In this document: positions 17,863 to 26,358 of the stretch, piece by piece
Position numbering within the stretch: the first letter of the stretch is position 1
How the letters are laid out: every line of letters starts with the position of its first letter
Assembly (NCBI GenBank): GCA_028281535.1
Contig: JANQJS010000054.1
Coordinates: forward strand, 1-47,340
Origin: Sedimentisphaerales bacterium
Lineage (GTDB): Bacteria > Planctomycetota > Phycisphaerae > Sedimentisphaerales > SM23-30
Reading direction: 5' to 3'
Length of the DNA: 47,340 nucleotides
Notes under the pieces: model-generated
What the model was told of the DNA's origin: nothing
The model's input: the letters and a program-made list of their open reading frames with translations, nothing else
Database searches by the model: none
Program-made: the position numbers and the translations under genes

Positions 17863-20382
17863 CTACTCTCCCATATGGCTAGATTTTGTCGAAAGCTGCT
17901 TGGGAGGCCAAGCAAAAATCATAATGGTGATTATAATTAAAACGGTTACAGGAATAAAAACATCATTTGTAAACACTTCCAGATATTGACCAATTGCAAT
18001 CGAGTTCCTTTTGCGACTTTCTAGGATTCTTTCGATTTGATACAGCCCAATTGTGTCTGATGTAAGTACAAATATGATCGTTATGCCCACGATACCCATG
18101 ATTGCTCTTAGCATATGTTTTATGCCATGTCTACGGCGAGAGATTAGCAAGCATATCGTCGCAATCAATAGTAGCATTGATGTTAAAATTAATCCCATAG
18201 ATGAAAGAATATTTGCCCAATTATCTGATTGAAATAATTTTGTCATTTCACGATTAGCGGAGTAATCTCCAGCTAAAAGATGGGGTATTTTGCACGCGAC
18301 AAGCATGCCAATAACAAAACCAATAAATATGAAAAAATAACCAACAATAGCTAATAACATTGGAAAAGGATTCAGTGAATTTAGAGATAATTGCGAAGTG
18401 TGCTCCTGTGGCTTGGCAGGAAACGTATTTTCTTTGAGAGCAACATACCCTTCACGGTCAGTGTTATCGTTAAAGGCATCGGCTTTTTGATGTGAATCTA
18501 GTGGAGAATCGTATGGGCGATCTTTTTTTGGGGTTGGATGTCGAAGATTCATACTAGCAATCTCTGAATCACTTTCCCATACCTTTAGAGGTAAATCTCG
18601 AAAATCCCTAAAATTTCCAAAAATAATAAAGATGGCATCAATAATTTGACCCAGCCCCAAAAACCCAAAAGTGATTAGCCATAATATACCAGTAACATAT
18701 TTACCTACATAAAAGCGTTGTAAGCCACATATACCTAAAAAACTCCCTCCACATAATAGTAATGCCCAGAGTCGTTTAAATGGAGATATGTTGAGGTTAT
18801 TATAATTGGGTTGTTTATGTTTTGGTATTTCTTTGACCGGTTTGGTGTTTATCGAGTAATTTTTGTATTTTTTTCGTAGAGATTTTGGGATATATGGGCT
18901 GCTAACTTGCACTAAAAGGGTTGTGCCAGCGAGAATACTTGCCGTAAATATAGCGTCTGTTGTAAATATCGAAGCTGCGATGAATCCGAAAAACCCTTTG
19001 CCAATGCTTAATCCAAGAGATACACGTTCATCTCTGAGCGGATTGGTGTGTTTATGCCAATTCGTCATTAGTAAAACGATGCTGATGGGGAAAAATGATT
19101 CATTGATATCTGCAGACGTATAGTTGATACCTGCAAATCCAACCATGATACCTAAAACCGCACCTGCACCACCCGTAATAATATTATTAAGCCAGTTTGA
19201 TTCTTGTTCCAATTGCTTAAATAAAAACCAACGAGATAAGAAAATCCCCATAGATGTTGCGATAAATATTGGAAACGTATATTCCCAAAACGTAAACATC
19301 CAGGATTGAAATCCAACAAATGCTGCAGAGCCAATCGATACAAGAATCAGTGTAATGGCATATAAAAATAGTCTTTGTGATATTTCAAGCGGATCATACT
19401 GAATTGCTGTTCTTAAATCAGGAATATTAATTACAGGTTTATTCTTTAATTTAGGTTTTGGCGACTCTTTGGGTTTGTCCTGGTTGATATTATCAGAAGG
19501 ATCAGGTGGCGTTGCTATTTTATGACCGATGTTTTCAGCGATGATTGATAAGCTGTCGGGAGAAAAATGCGACACACTATTGCGGATATGCTCTGTTCCA
19601 AAAACGTCTTCTACCATTTCCTGGATATTCTGGTAGCGATCTTTAGGGTCTTTTTCCAGTGCTTTGGTGATAACTTTTTTAAAGGGTTCTGGAATATTAG
19701 TCAAATCTGGCTTGTTGCTCATGTGTTTCATAAGCACTTCAGTTGGGCTGGAACCAAAATAAGGAACTTGTCCAGTCAGCATCTCATAAATTAAAATACC
19801 CATGGCATAAATATCAATGCTGCTATCATAGCAACCTGCGCCAATTTCAGGTGCCATGTAATGAACAGTCCCAACGGTAATGGTTTGGTTGCTATTAGCA
19901 CCAGTTTGGATGGCTTTACTTAGGCCATAATCACCAATTTTGACATAACCATTTTCATAAAAAATATTTCCTGGCTTAAGATCACGATGGACAATACCAT
20001 GATCATGCAGGTAAGATAGTCCTTTGGCGATTTCTCGTAAAAAGAAGGCTGTTTTTTGTTCCCCAATACCGCTGGGCGATTCATCAATGATATCCCGAAG
20101 TGAAGGCCCAGAGACATATTCCATAATTACAAAAGGCTTTTGCTGCTCATTGTATTTCACATCAAAAATTGTGACTAAGTGAGGATTTTTAAGATTCATA
20201 CATTGGCGAATGCCCCGCAATTCTATTTGTTCATAATTTTGAACCGCTTTAAGTGCGACTTGCCGACCACCATCACTCAGGGCATAGTAAACTTCACCAA
20301 ATCCTCCTCGACCAGCTGCCCGTTCGATGGTGTATCCTTCCAGCGGGCGATCTTTATATTGATATTGAAATGTTTGTTGCAT
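17863..20382 (-). CDS. Transmembrane Ser/Thr protein kinase with TM2-like segment
   Basis: The 839-residue protein starts with a full Hanks-type kinase domain (about 17-260): glycine loop GRGGFGEVY (24-32), Lys45, catalytic HRDLKPGN (132-139), DYG (151-153, replacing the usual DFG) and GTVHYMAPE before the activation-loop end. A short linker leads into four or more membrane helices (about 335-500). A TM2-like pair around 530-590 contains LGICGLQRFYVGKYVTGILW and FLGLGQIIDAI. Several further helices follow at about 665-835. It lies 21 bases after the FHA-like gene and 4 before the membrane-protein gene. Kinase residues look complete, so activity is expected; substrates are probably neighbours. 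Confidence 0.93.
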   Translation of the reverse strand: MQQTFQYQYKDRPLEGYTIERAAGRGGFGEVYYALSDGGRQVALKAVQNYEQIELRGIRQCMNLKNPHLVTIFDVKYNEQQKPFVIMEYVSGPSLRDIIDESPSGIGEQKTAFFLREIAKGLSYLHDHGIVHRDLKPGNIFYENGYVKIGDYGLSKAIQTGANSNQTITVGTVHYMAPEIGAGCYDSSIDIYAMGILIYEMLTGQVPYFGSSPTEVLMKHMSNKPDLTNIPEPFKKVITKALEKDPKDRYQNIQEMVEDVFGTEHIRNSVSHFSPDSLSIIAENIGHKIATPPDPSDNINQDKPKESPKPKLKNKPVINIPDLRTAIQYDPLEISQRLFLYAITLILVSIGSAAFVGFQSWMFTFWEYTFPIFIATSMGIFLSRWFLFKQLEQESNWLNNIITGGAGAVLGIMVGFAGINYTSADINESFFPISIVLLMTNWHKHTNPLRDERVSLGLSIGKGFFGFIAASIFTTDAIFTASILAGTTLLVQVSSPYIPKSLRKKYKNYSINTKPVKEIPKHKQPNYNNLNISPFKRLWALLLCGGSFLGICGLQRFYVGKYVTGILWLITFGFLGLGQIIDAIFIIFGNFRDFRDLPLKVWESDSEIASMNLRHPTPKKDRPYDSPLDSHQKADAFNDNTDREGYVALKENTFPAKPQEHTSQLSLNSLNPFPMLLAIVGYFFIFIGFVIGMLVACKIPHLLAGDYSANREMTKLFQSDNWANILSSMGLILTSMLLLIATICLLISRRRHGIKHMLRAIMGIVGITIIFVLTSDTIGLYQIERILESRKRNSIAIGQYLEVFTNDVFIPVTVLIIITIMIFAWPPKQLSTKSSHMGE

Positions 20383-20403
20383 CTTTATGCTACACGTTTC
20401 TTT

Positions 20404-21969
20404 TTATGTTAGTTGTTTTAATACGACCGTTAATGTGCCAATTCGAATAGGGCAATTCATTTTTAAACCTTCTTCCGCTTGAATTTCATGATTACCGACA
20501 ACAATGGCTTGTTTTGTACGAACGGTTAGTTGTCCATTTTTGAGGAAAAATACCAAGTTCTCTTGGATAAGATCCGTTTGAATATGACTAGAAGCATGTG
20601 GGCCAATAATGATATCTTTATCCATTAATATAATATGTCGAACATCAGGAATGGGCAATTTGGCAGATGTCAAAGAGAGCATGGCTGTTTGGCTTGCCGG
20701 ATTCGTTTTATGAAATCGAAAGCGACATTTGTTTGAGAGTTCAATACGATCACCATCAATAAGTAATTTCCGATCTAAGCTTTGATCATTAATTTTAATC
20801 GCACTTTCTGATTCTAGCATATAATCTTCATCCAGCCGCTGAAAAGAAGCGATGGGATGATTGGGGGGCATAATAAATCCAATGTCTGGCCTATTTGAGT
20901 GGCTGACTGGTCCTGCTATAAATCGAGGATTGCCTACAACCAGATATGCCCCAACACCATCGACCTGTAAAAGAAAATGATCCGGAAGCCATTCCGGTTG
21001 CGAGTTCTCCAGAGAAAGGACATCTGATTTTTGGGGTTCAGGGCTATTTGGCATTAGATCCATAATACTGTCAAAATCATCTGTTTGGTTAATGAGTCCC
21101 ATTGGACCGGCAAGCAATTTTTCTGTATTTTCCGCAGTAATGCGTGTTTGATCAATCGCTTCTTTGAGCCATTTTGCCTTTGGGTATTGACCTTGTAATT
21201 GTGTCAAATATCCCAAAGCTTTTCGGGGCTGTGATTTTTTGATTAATGAACTTATTTTTTGGCATTGTATGATGGCCTGGCCAAGACCTTGCAATTCAAT
21301 GGAAAGGTGCATCAAAGGTTTTACATGCCCAATAAGACGTTGTGCTCGATCGATTTGTCCCAGATTGAACATTTCTTCTATTTTTTGTTCTGCAATGCGG
21401 CGAACATCCTGAAGTATCGCTGAAACCTGTTCGTTAGAAAAACGATGTAGATCTTGGTTTACAGTTAACTCTATGGCCTCAAGGTATTCATCCTGTTTGA
21501 GGGCATGTTGGATTTTAGCAATACATTGCTGGAGATTCATACGTTTTGCCTTTGCTTCCAATAGGGCGGTTTGTGCCTGGTTGGGTTCAATATCTTCCAG
21601 CAATTGCTCGCCAATTGATAAATGGCCATGCTGAATGTGCTGTTTGGCTATATTTAAACTCTGATTCTCTATATAATCTATGCGTTTCTTAGATTGCTGT
21701 TCGTCGATAATCTGTTTTCTTAGCGACCCGATCGTTTCAAGGTTGCCAGCTAAATTTTGAGCTTTATTGCAATCAATGATCGCCAGATCTGGCCGGTCAT
21801 TCTCGATATGCTGTCTAGCCCGTTTCACATAAGCTTCGGTCAAATGTCCAATCAACTGCTGACCCTGACGATGAGTTTTCACATCATCGTAGCGGCAAAG
21901 CTCATAAGCTTGATCGAGTCGATCGTCAGCTAAGGCGTGTTGAGCTTGCTTGAGTCGTAGAAAAAGCAC
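20404..21969 (-). CDS. TPR-like protein with C-terminal FHA-like domain
   Basis: The 521-residue product starts at GTG 21969 with AGGAGA just upstream. Residues about 1-285 are helical repeats of TPR-like character (LDQAYELCRYDD, DRPDLAIIDCNKAQ, HLSIGEQLLEDIEP). Residues about 335-425 form a strand-rich region with an FHA-like order (YLVVGNPRFIAGP, an IASFQRLDEDYMLES core, LIDGDRIEL), and about 440-520 a second, more degenerate one (IILMDKDIIIGPHASSHIQT). FHA domains bind phosphothreonine. Next to a Ser/Thr kinase, a phospho-dependent adaptor is the natural inference. It is the first gene of the four-gene leftward unit. Confidence 0.72.
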   Translation of the reverse strand: MLFLRLKQAQHALADDRLDQAYELCRYDDVKTHRQGQQLIGHLTEAYVKRARQHIENDRPDLAIIDCNKAQNLAGNLETIGSLRKQIIDEQQSKKRIDYIENQSLNIAKQHIQHGHLSIGEQLLEDIEPNQAQTALLEAKAKRMNLQQCIAKIQHALKQDEYLEAIELTVNQDLHRFSNEQVSAILQDVRRIAEQKIEEMFNLGQIDRAQRLIGHVKPLMHLSIELQGLGQAIIQCQKISSLIKKSQPRKALGYLTQLQGQYPKAKWLKEAIDQTRITAENTEKLLAGPMGLINQTDDFDSIMDLMPNSPEPQKSDVLSLENSQPEWLPDHFLLQVDGVGAYLVVGNPRFIAGPVSHSNRPDIGFIMPPNHPIASFQRLDEDYMLESESAIKINDQSLDRKLLIDGDRIELSNKCRFRFHKTNPASQTAMLSLTSAKLPIPDVRHIILMDKDIIIGPHASSHIQTDLIQENLVFFLKNGQLTVRTKQAIVVGNHEIQAEEGLKMNCPIRIGTLTVVLKQLT

Positions 21970-22040
21970 GGATTATCTCCTAGAACATAGCGATGTTTGA
22001 CTATCCCTGACAATCGATTAACTGTAATTTAAATAACGCC

Positions 22041-22069
22041 ATTATACTTCATATTTTACGAAAAAGCAA
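22041..22069 (-). promoter_or_regulatory. Sigma-70-like promoter of the FHA-like/kinase/sigma unit
   Basis: On the minus strand TTGCTT (22069-22064) and TATAAT (22046-22041) are separated by exactly 17 bases. Transcription would start near 22034, giving a leader of about 65 bases before the GTG at 21969. This is one of the best promoter matches in the window. Confidence 0.65.
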
Positions 22070-22107
22070 CGGATACATATTGCAATAGTATCTTGCCAGA
22101 CAAAGAC

Positions 22108-22959
22108 TTAGAGGGTATTTGAATCCCCGTTTTCAGCAGGGTTTAATTGAGCGGCTTTTTGCTCATCATGCGGTTGATCAGAATTTTCCAGAAAATATGC
22201 ATCAACCTCACTCATCAGATCACTTTCATCGATTCCATCTAGAGGGGCTATTTCGATATAGCGTGATTCATGAGCCAAGATACGTTCGGCGACATCCAGA
22301 CGGTTTTTGATCTTTCCGATGAGTTTTTCCGTTTGAGCGAGTTTGCTATCGTCAAATTGAATTTCAGAGCCGACAGCAGATGCTTTGACTAGGCGATGTT
22401 GGCTTTCCAGCGTTTCGATTTTATTAGCCAGCATTCGTTTTTGGCTTCGAGTTTTTTCCAGTAATTGCATTGCTGCGGCAAGAGAGGTTTCTCGTGAAGT
22501 AAGCAGGCGTTTTTTGCTCTCTAAAATCGCTTCATTTTCCTTATATTGATCAAACTGATGCGATAAATCCTTGAGCAGTGTTTCACGAGAGACGGTGTGT
22601 CCTTTGTATTTATAGGTGACATTATGCCTATCGCAATTTTGTCGCAATTTGGAAATTCTGGTTTTCTGCTTATCCAGAAATTCTTCTGAATCTGAGATTT
22701 CAATTTTGAGTGCCGCGATGTCAACTTCTTCTTGAGCGATCAATTTGATATTGGTATGCATTTCAGGGATGATTTCTTCTAGAAGATCGCGGGCTCGCTG
22801 CAATTCAAAATCGATTGGAACAGCGTTTTTAACTTTGGTCTGGAATGATTTCGAGCTGCTATGGATGTAGCTGGCAAGGTCTTCTCCAAATACCAGAAGG
22901 CCGCCCAGGATCGCGACTAGCACAAGAATAACGAAAGATTTAATTCCTTTAAAACACAT
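22108..22959 (-). CDS. Membrane-anchored coiled-coil protein
   Basis: The 283-residue protein has one N-terminal membrane helix (about 8-26), a short loop with VPIDFELQRARDLLEEIIPE (about 48-67) and then an almost unbroken coiled coil to about 235, with an acidic tail. AAGGAG precedes the ATG at 22959. Similar anchored coiled-coil proteins occur in planctomycetes, and the helical region recalls PspA-like proteins, but I cannot assign a family by eye. The 65-residue gene upstream points the same way; the FHA-like unit downstream has its own promoter. Confidence 0.8.
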   Translation of the reverse strand: MCFKGIKSFVILVLVAILGGLLVFGEDLASYIHSSSKSFQTKVKNAVPIDFELQRARDLLEEIIPEMHTNIKLIAQEEVDIAALKIEISDSEEFLDKQKTRISKLRQNCDRHNVTYKYKGHTVSRETLLKDLSHQFDQYKENEAILESKKRLLTSRETSLAAAMQLLEKTRSQKRMLANKIETLESQHRLVKASAVGSEIQFDDSKLAQTEKLIGKIKNRLDVAERILAHESRYIEIAPLDGIDESDLMSEVDAYFLENSDQPHDEQKAAQLNPAENGDSNTL

Positions 22960-23090
22960 GACTTAACTCCTTATGTGGTATTAGGGTTTTTATAGCTTTT
23001 TACTTAATACATAAGGGTAGTCGAGACGTATAGATATGCATTACAAATAAAAGGAAAAATAAATCTACAAAGACAGGATGGAAGGGGGGG

Positions 23091-23288
23091 TTAGTGTTTT
23101 TGCTGTTGTAATCGAACAGCTAGAAGAATATGGCGGAGTCGGCCGATCGATAATCCGTCGAGGAATTCTTCGGTAAAATCGAGCTGAAAAAGGCCATCAA
23201 AATTGAGTAGTTCGCTTTTGACTTTTTCCCGACTCAGAAAAGAGATCTCATTGACAATCTCATCAGTGCTTTTAAGTTCAGTTTGCAT
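23091..23288 (-). CDS. Small hypothetical protein (65 residues)
   Basis: This short frame encodes a charged helical protein ending FLDGLSIGRLRHILLAVRLQ, a regular amphipathic pattern that looks selected rather than random. It has no signal peptide or membrane segment. The start at 23288 lacks a clear Shine-Dalgarno. It lies 131 bases upstream of the coiled-coil gene on the same strand and diverges from queA. Function unknown; a small regulator or adaptor for the coiled-coil protein is one guess. Confidence 0.5.
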   Translation of the reverse strand: MQTELKSTDEIVNEISFLSREKVKSELLNFDGLFQLDFTEEFLDGLSIGRLRHILLAVRLQQQKH

Positions 23289-23404
23289 TCAACCATGCCA
23301 GAACAATGTATTGTTGTGTTCACTACGTTATGTTTAACGTATCGTCCGACGGGTAGCTAGTTCTTTTCAAAAAATCAAAAGTTTTTTAAAAAACATAAAA
23401 TTTC

Positions 23405-23436
23405 TTGCTAGCACGGGCTGGGGAAGGTCTTATAAT
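23405..23436 (+). promoter_or_regulatory. queA promoter with -10 very close to the start codon
   Basis: A consensus TATAAT at 23431-23436 ends only nine bases before the queA ATG at 23446. The nearest -35 candidates are imperfect: TTGCTA (23405-23410, spacing 20) or TAGCAC (23409-23414, spacing 16). A start site seven bases downstream of the -10 would leave two or three bases of leader, so the transcript may be leaderless. Confidence 0.45.
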
Positions 23437-23445
23437 CCTTTTTCT

Positions 23446-24507
23446 ATGAAAACTGACGAATTAGACTATCACCTACCAGAATCTCTCATTGCCCAGAATC
23501 CACTCGAAAAAAGAACAGAATCGCGATTAATGGTTATCGATAGGAATCGCTCAGACCAAACGCATGATCTGTTTAAAAACATCTCAGATTACTTGCAGCC
23601 AGGTGATTGCTTGGTTCTTAATGATACCAAGGTCATCCCTGCCAGATTCTTTCTGAAACGGCAAACTGGTGGGAAAATCGAAGGGCTGTTTCTGGATCAA
23701 GCCGATCAGGGATTTTGGCATGTTATGCTTAAAAACGCCTCCAGGCTCAAGGAGAAAGAACTCATTTCAATGCTCTCGCTAAATGAGCAAGTTGAATCAG
23801 ACCCTTCATATACTTTCAAGGTTGTTCAGAAACAAAAAGAAGGGCATTGGTTATTGGACCCACAGTTCGAATGTGAGCCATACGCCCTATTAGAACGATT
23901 AGGTGTTATTCCACTACCACCTTACATCCATCGCCAAAAGAGTGAACTGAACCAGTCTAATGATTTATTGAGATACCAGACGGTTTATGCCAATCAGCCT
24001 GGCTCGGTTGCTGCGCCGACTGCGGGCCTGCATTTCTCTGATGACTTAATCGAAAAGCTGGAATCGAAAGGAATCCAGTTTGCTCGACTTACATTACATG
24101 TTGGTTTGGGAACGTTTAAGCCGGTTAGCGTGGATGATTTGCAAGACCATGTCATGCATTATGAAACATATTCTATCGGGCCTGATGCCGTAAAGACTAT
24201 CCTGGAAGCTTTAGATGGAAATCGACGTGTAATTGCCGTGGGAACCACCTCTGTTAGAACTTTGGAAGCTGTGGCACAAAAGGGCCGACTCAAACCAGCG
24301 AGTGGACAGACCAATTTGTTTATTACTCCTGGGTATGAATTTAAAGTTATTAGCGGAATGATTACTAATTTTCATTTGCCGAAATCGACCTTACTGGCAC
24401 TGGTCAGTGCCTTTGCTGGCCTTGATCGGGTGAAGGCCGCATATCAAGAGGCCGTAAAAGAAAAATACCGATTTTTTAGCTATGGCGATGCCATGTTGCT
24501 GATATAA
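23446..24507 (+). CDS. queA: S-adenosylmethionine:tRNA ribosyltransferase-isomerase
   Basis: The 353-residue enzyme transfers and isomerises the ribosyl part of SAM to preQ1-modified tRNA, making epoxyqueuosine in the wobble position. Family motifs are clear: the N-terminal DELDYHLPESLIAQNP, LNDTKVIPARF, YANQPGSVAAPTAGLHFS, THVGLGTFKPV-type RLTLHVGLGTFKPVSVDDL, GTTSVRTLEA and the C-terminal TNFHLPKSTLLALVSAFAG. Length is normal. No tgt or other queuosine gene lies in the window. No Shine-Dalgarno is evident at the usual spacing. Confidence 0.97.
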   Translation: MKTDELDYHLPESLIAQNPLEKRTESRLMVIDRNRSDQTHDLFKNISDYLQPGDCLVLNDTKVIPARFFLKRQTGGKIEGLFLDQADQGFWHVMLKNASRLKEKELISMLSLNEQVESDPSYTFKVVQKQKEGHWLLDPQFECEPYALLERLGVIPLPPYIHRQKSELNQSNDLLRYQTVYANQPGSVAAPTAGLHFSDDLIEKLESKGIQFARLTLHVGLGTFKPVSVDDLQDHVMHYETYSIGPDAVKTILEALDGNRRVIAVGTTSVRTLEAVAQKGRLKPASGQTNLFITPGYEFKVISGMITNFHLPKSTLLALVSAFAGLDRVKAAYQEAVKEKYRFFSYGDAMLLI

Positions 24508-24546
24508 ATATAGTCCAGTTATTATTAGAATGTTTTTGGAGACTAT

Positions 24547-26358
24547 ATGATCAATAAACCATCACGCTCTGTCGCATCAATTTCTTGTATTAGTTTTTTT
24601 ATTTTTGTACTCACAGGTACGGTCTATTCCGGTTCCACATTTAAAGCATATTATGTTTCGAAAGATGGAAAAAAATATTCATCAACTGCAACACTTGCCA
24701 TGACTGATATTATTGTCGAGATTCCTAAGCAGAAGGGGATATTATGCTTTAAGAAGTATTCAGGATTTTTCCCTGAATGGAAAACAGTTGTTGGAAAGTG
24801 GATGATTGATCCTCTTGAAAATTCCACTGATTTTTTTGCAGTCTATCCAGTAAATGAAATAGTATCGATGGCAAGAATCATTAAATCGAGTGAAAAAGAA
24901 ATTCTCATTCATTGTCGATATGCGAAGAGTTCAATTGATGTTATTGAAGATTATTATTTAATCACATCTGATGGAGAAGTTGTTAGGTCTAATAAGAGAT
25001 CTGAGGAAAAGATTGCGAGTTGGTTAGATTCTAATAATATTATCCGGCAAGAAATGACTCTCACTGAAAAAGGTATTAAAGAGGCAAAAATACATTTTCC
25101 AGAGCTTAAGAGTAACTTTTCAAAGGTAAAAGGATCTCGTATGGTTCTGGATACCATTATAGAACCAAAAATGTGGTGGAAATTTGATGAAGCTCGCGGC
25201 GATATGACCCTTGAAGCGATAAATCGATATCAAGCACATATTCTTGGTCATAAAAGTGTCTGGAGAAAAGGGCTTTCCTTAACATCGCTACAATTTGATG
25301 GAAGATCAACACAAGTAATTATGCCTGCGGCAAAGGTTCCAGTATTTACCACTGAATTTTCTGTTGAGGGATGTTTTGCAATGGCATCCTATCCTTCGAG
25401 TTTGATCCCGATTATCCAGCAGGTAGATGAGCAGGCAGGAATACATAATTCCAAAATAGAGAAACGTGGATTTTTTTTGGGGGTTAATGATTCTGGCCAG
25501 CCTGCGTTTGGATGTAATATTGAGGGCAATTGGGAACAATTGATTGGTGATGAAGCGATACCTTTGAGACAATGGGCTCATTTAGCTGGAACATTTAATG
25601 CGTCAAAGGGCTTAATGGTCTTATATTTGGATGGTAAAACAATTAAACAAAAAAGTGTATCTCAGTCACAAATATTTATGTCTGGCGATAATCTGAAAAT
25701 TGGACATGCAGGCAGGCGATATGTCCGCAAGCAAGGTCTGTCGTCTGTTACTGGGCATGTATTAGATGGATTGATTGATGCCATTCGACTTTATGATAAA
25801 ACCCTTACGCCAAAGCAAGTAAAGATTTCCTATAAAAGTTTTAGAGGGGCACGAGACCAAATAAATAATCCTGATATTGAAACTCGTAAAAAACCTTTAG
25901 TACCAACGGATGATAAATTTTCTGCGAGCTATACAAGATTGCATTACTTTGAAGGCTGGGATAATCAGTTTCGATTGGGAACGCATAGTGATATTGTTAT
26001 TAATTTTAAGAATAGTAATAATCGAATTGTTTTTTGGCATGGTCGGTCTTACAGGCCATTCTTTGTTGATGGTAGTAATGAGTGGTGGGATCGAGCAATG
26101 AAATTTATTAAAATTAATGAGACAAGTCTTGTCTCTGATGACTGCCATATTGATTCTCAATTAGGAAATGTTCGAATTGTTGAACAGACTGAGTCACGAA
26201 TTGTCATCCAGGCGATTATGCCAAAGACATTGTACCCATTGGGAGAAAAAACATGGGGTGAATCATTTCGTCAAAGTAAATTTGTCCGAATTAATTATGT
26301 GATATCGCAAAATGAAACGGTGGAAAGAATTTCTCATCTTTATCAAAATGGAACGTGA
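24547..26358 (+). CDS. Secreted LamG-domain protein
   Basis: The 603-residue protein has a probable signal peptide (hydrophobic segment about 10-28), an N-terminal beta-rich region (about 30-200), and a LamG/concanavalin-like jellyroll (about 208-415) recognised by MWWKFDEARGD, LQFDGRSTQV, RQWAHLAGTFN, LYLDGK and DGLIDAIRLYDKTLT. A C-terminal beta domain (about 458-603) contains RLHYFEGWDNQFRLG and NNRIVFWHGRSYRPFF. Similar LamG proteins, as I recall, continue beyond the point where this one stops, so the C-terminus may be short. GGAG precedes the ATG. Carbohydrate or surface binding is the general expectation; substrate unknown. Confidence 0.85.
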   Translation: MINKPSRSVASISCISFFIFVLTGTVYSGSTFKAYYVSKDGKKYSSTATLAMTDIIVEIPKQKGILCFKKYSGFFPEWKTVVGKWMIDPLENSTDFFAVYPVNEIVSMARIIKSSEKEILIHCRYAKSSIDVIEDYYLITSDGEVVRSNKRSEEKIASWLDSNNIIRQEMTLTEKGIKEAKIHFPELKSNFSKVKGSRMVLDTIIEPKMWWKFDEARGDMTLEAINRYQAHILGHKSVWRKGLSLTSLQFDGRSTQVIMPAAKVPVFTTEFSVEGCFAMASYPSSLIPIIQQVDEQAGIHNSKIEKRGFFLGVNDSGQPAFGCNIEGNWEQLIGDEAIPLRQWAHLAGTFNASKGLMVLYLDGKTIKQKSVSQSQIFMSGDNLKIGHAGRRYVRKQGLSSVTGHVLDGLIDAIRLYDKTLTPKQVKISYKSFRGARDQINNPDIETRKKPLVPTDDKFSASYTRLHYFEGWDNQFRLGTHSDIVINFKNSNNRIVFWHGRSYRPFFVDGSNEWWDRAMKFIKINETSLVSDDCHIDSQLGNVRIVEQTESRIVIQAIMPKTLYPLGEKTWGESFRQSKFVRINYVISQNETVERISHLYQNGT

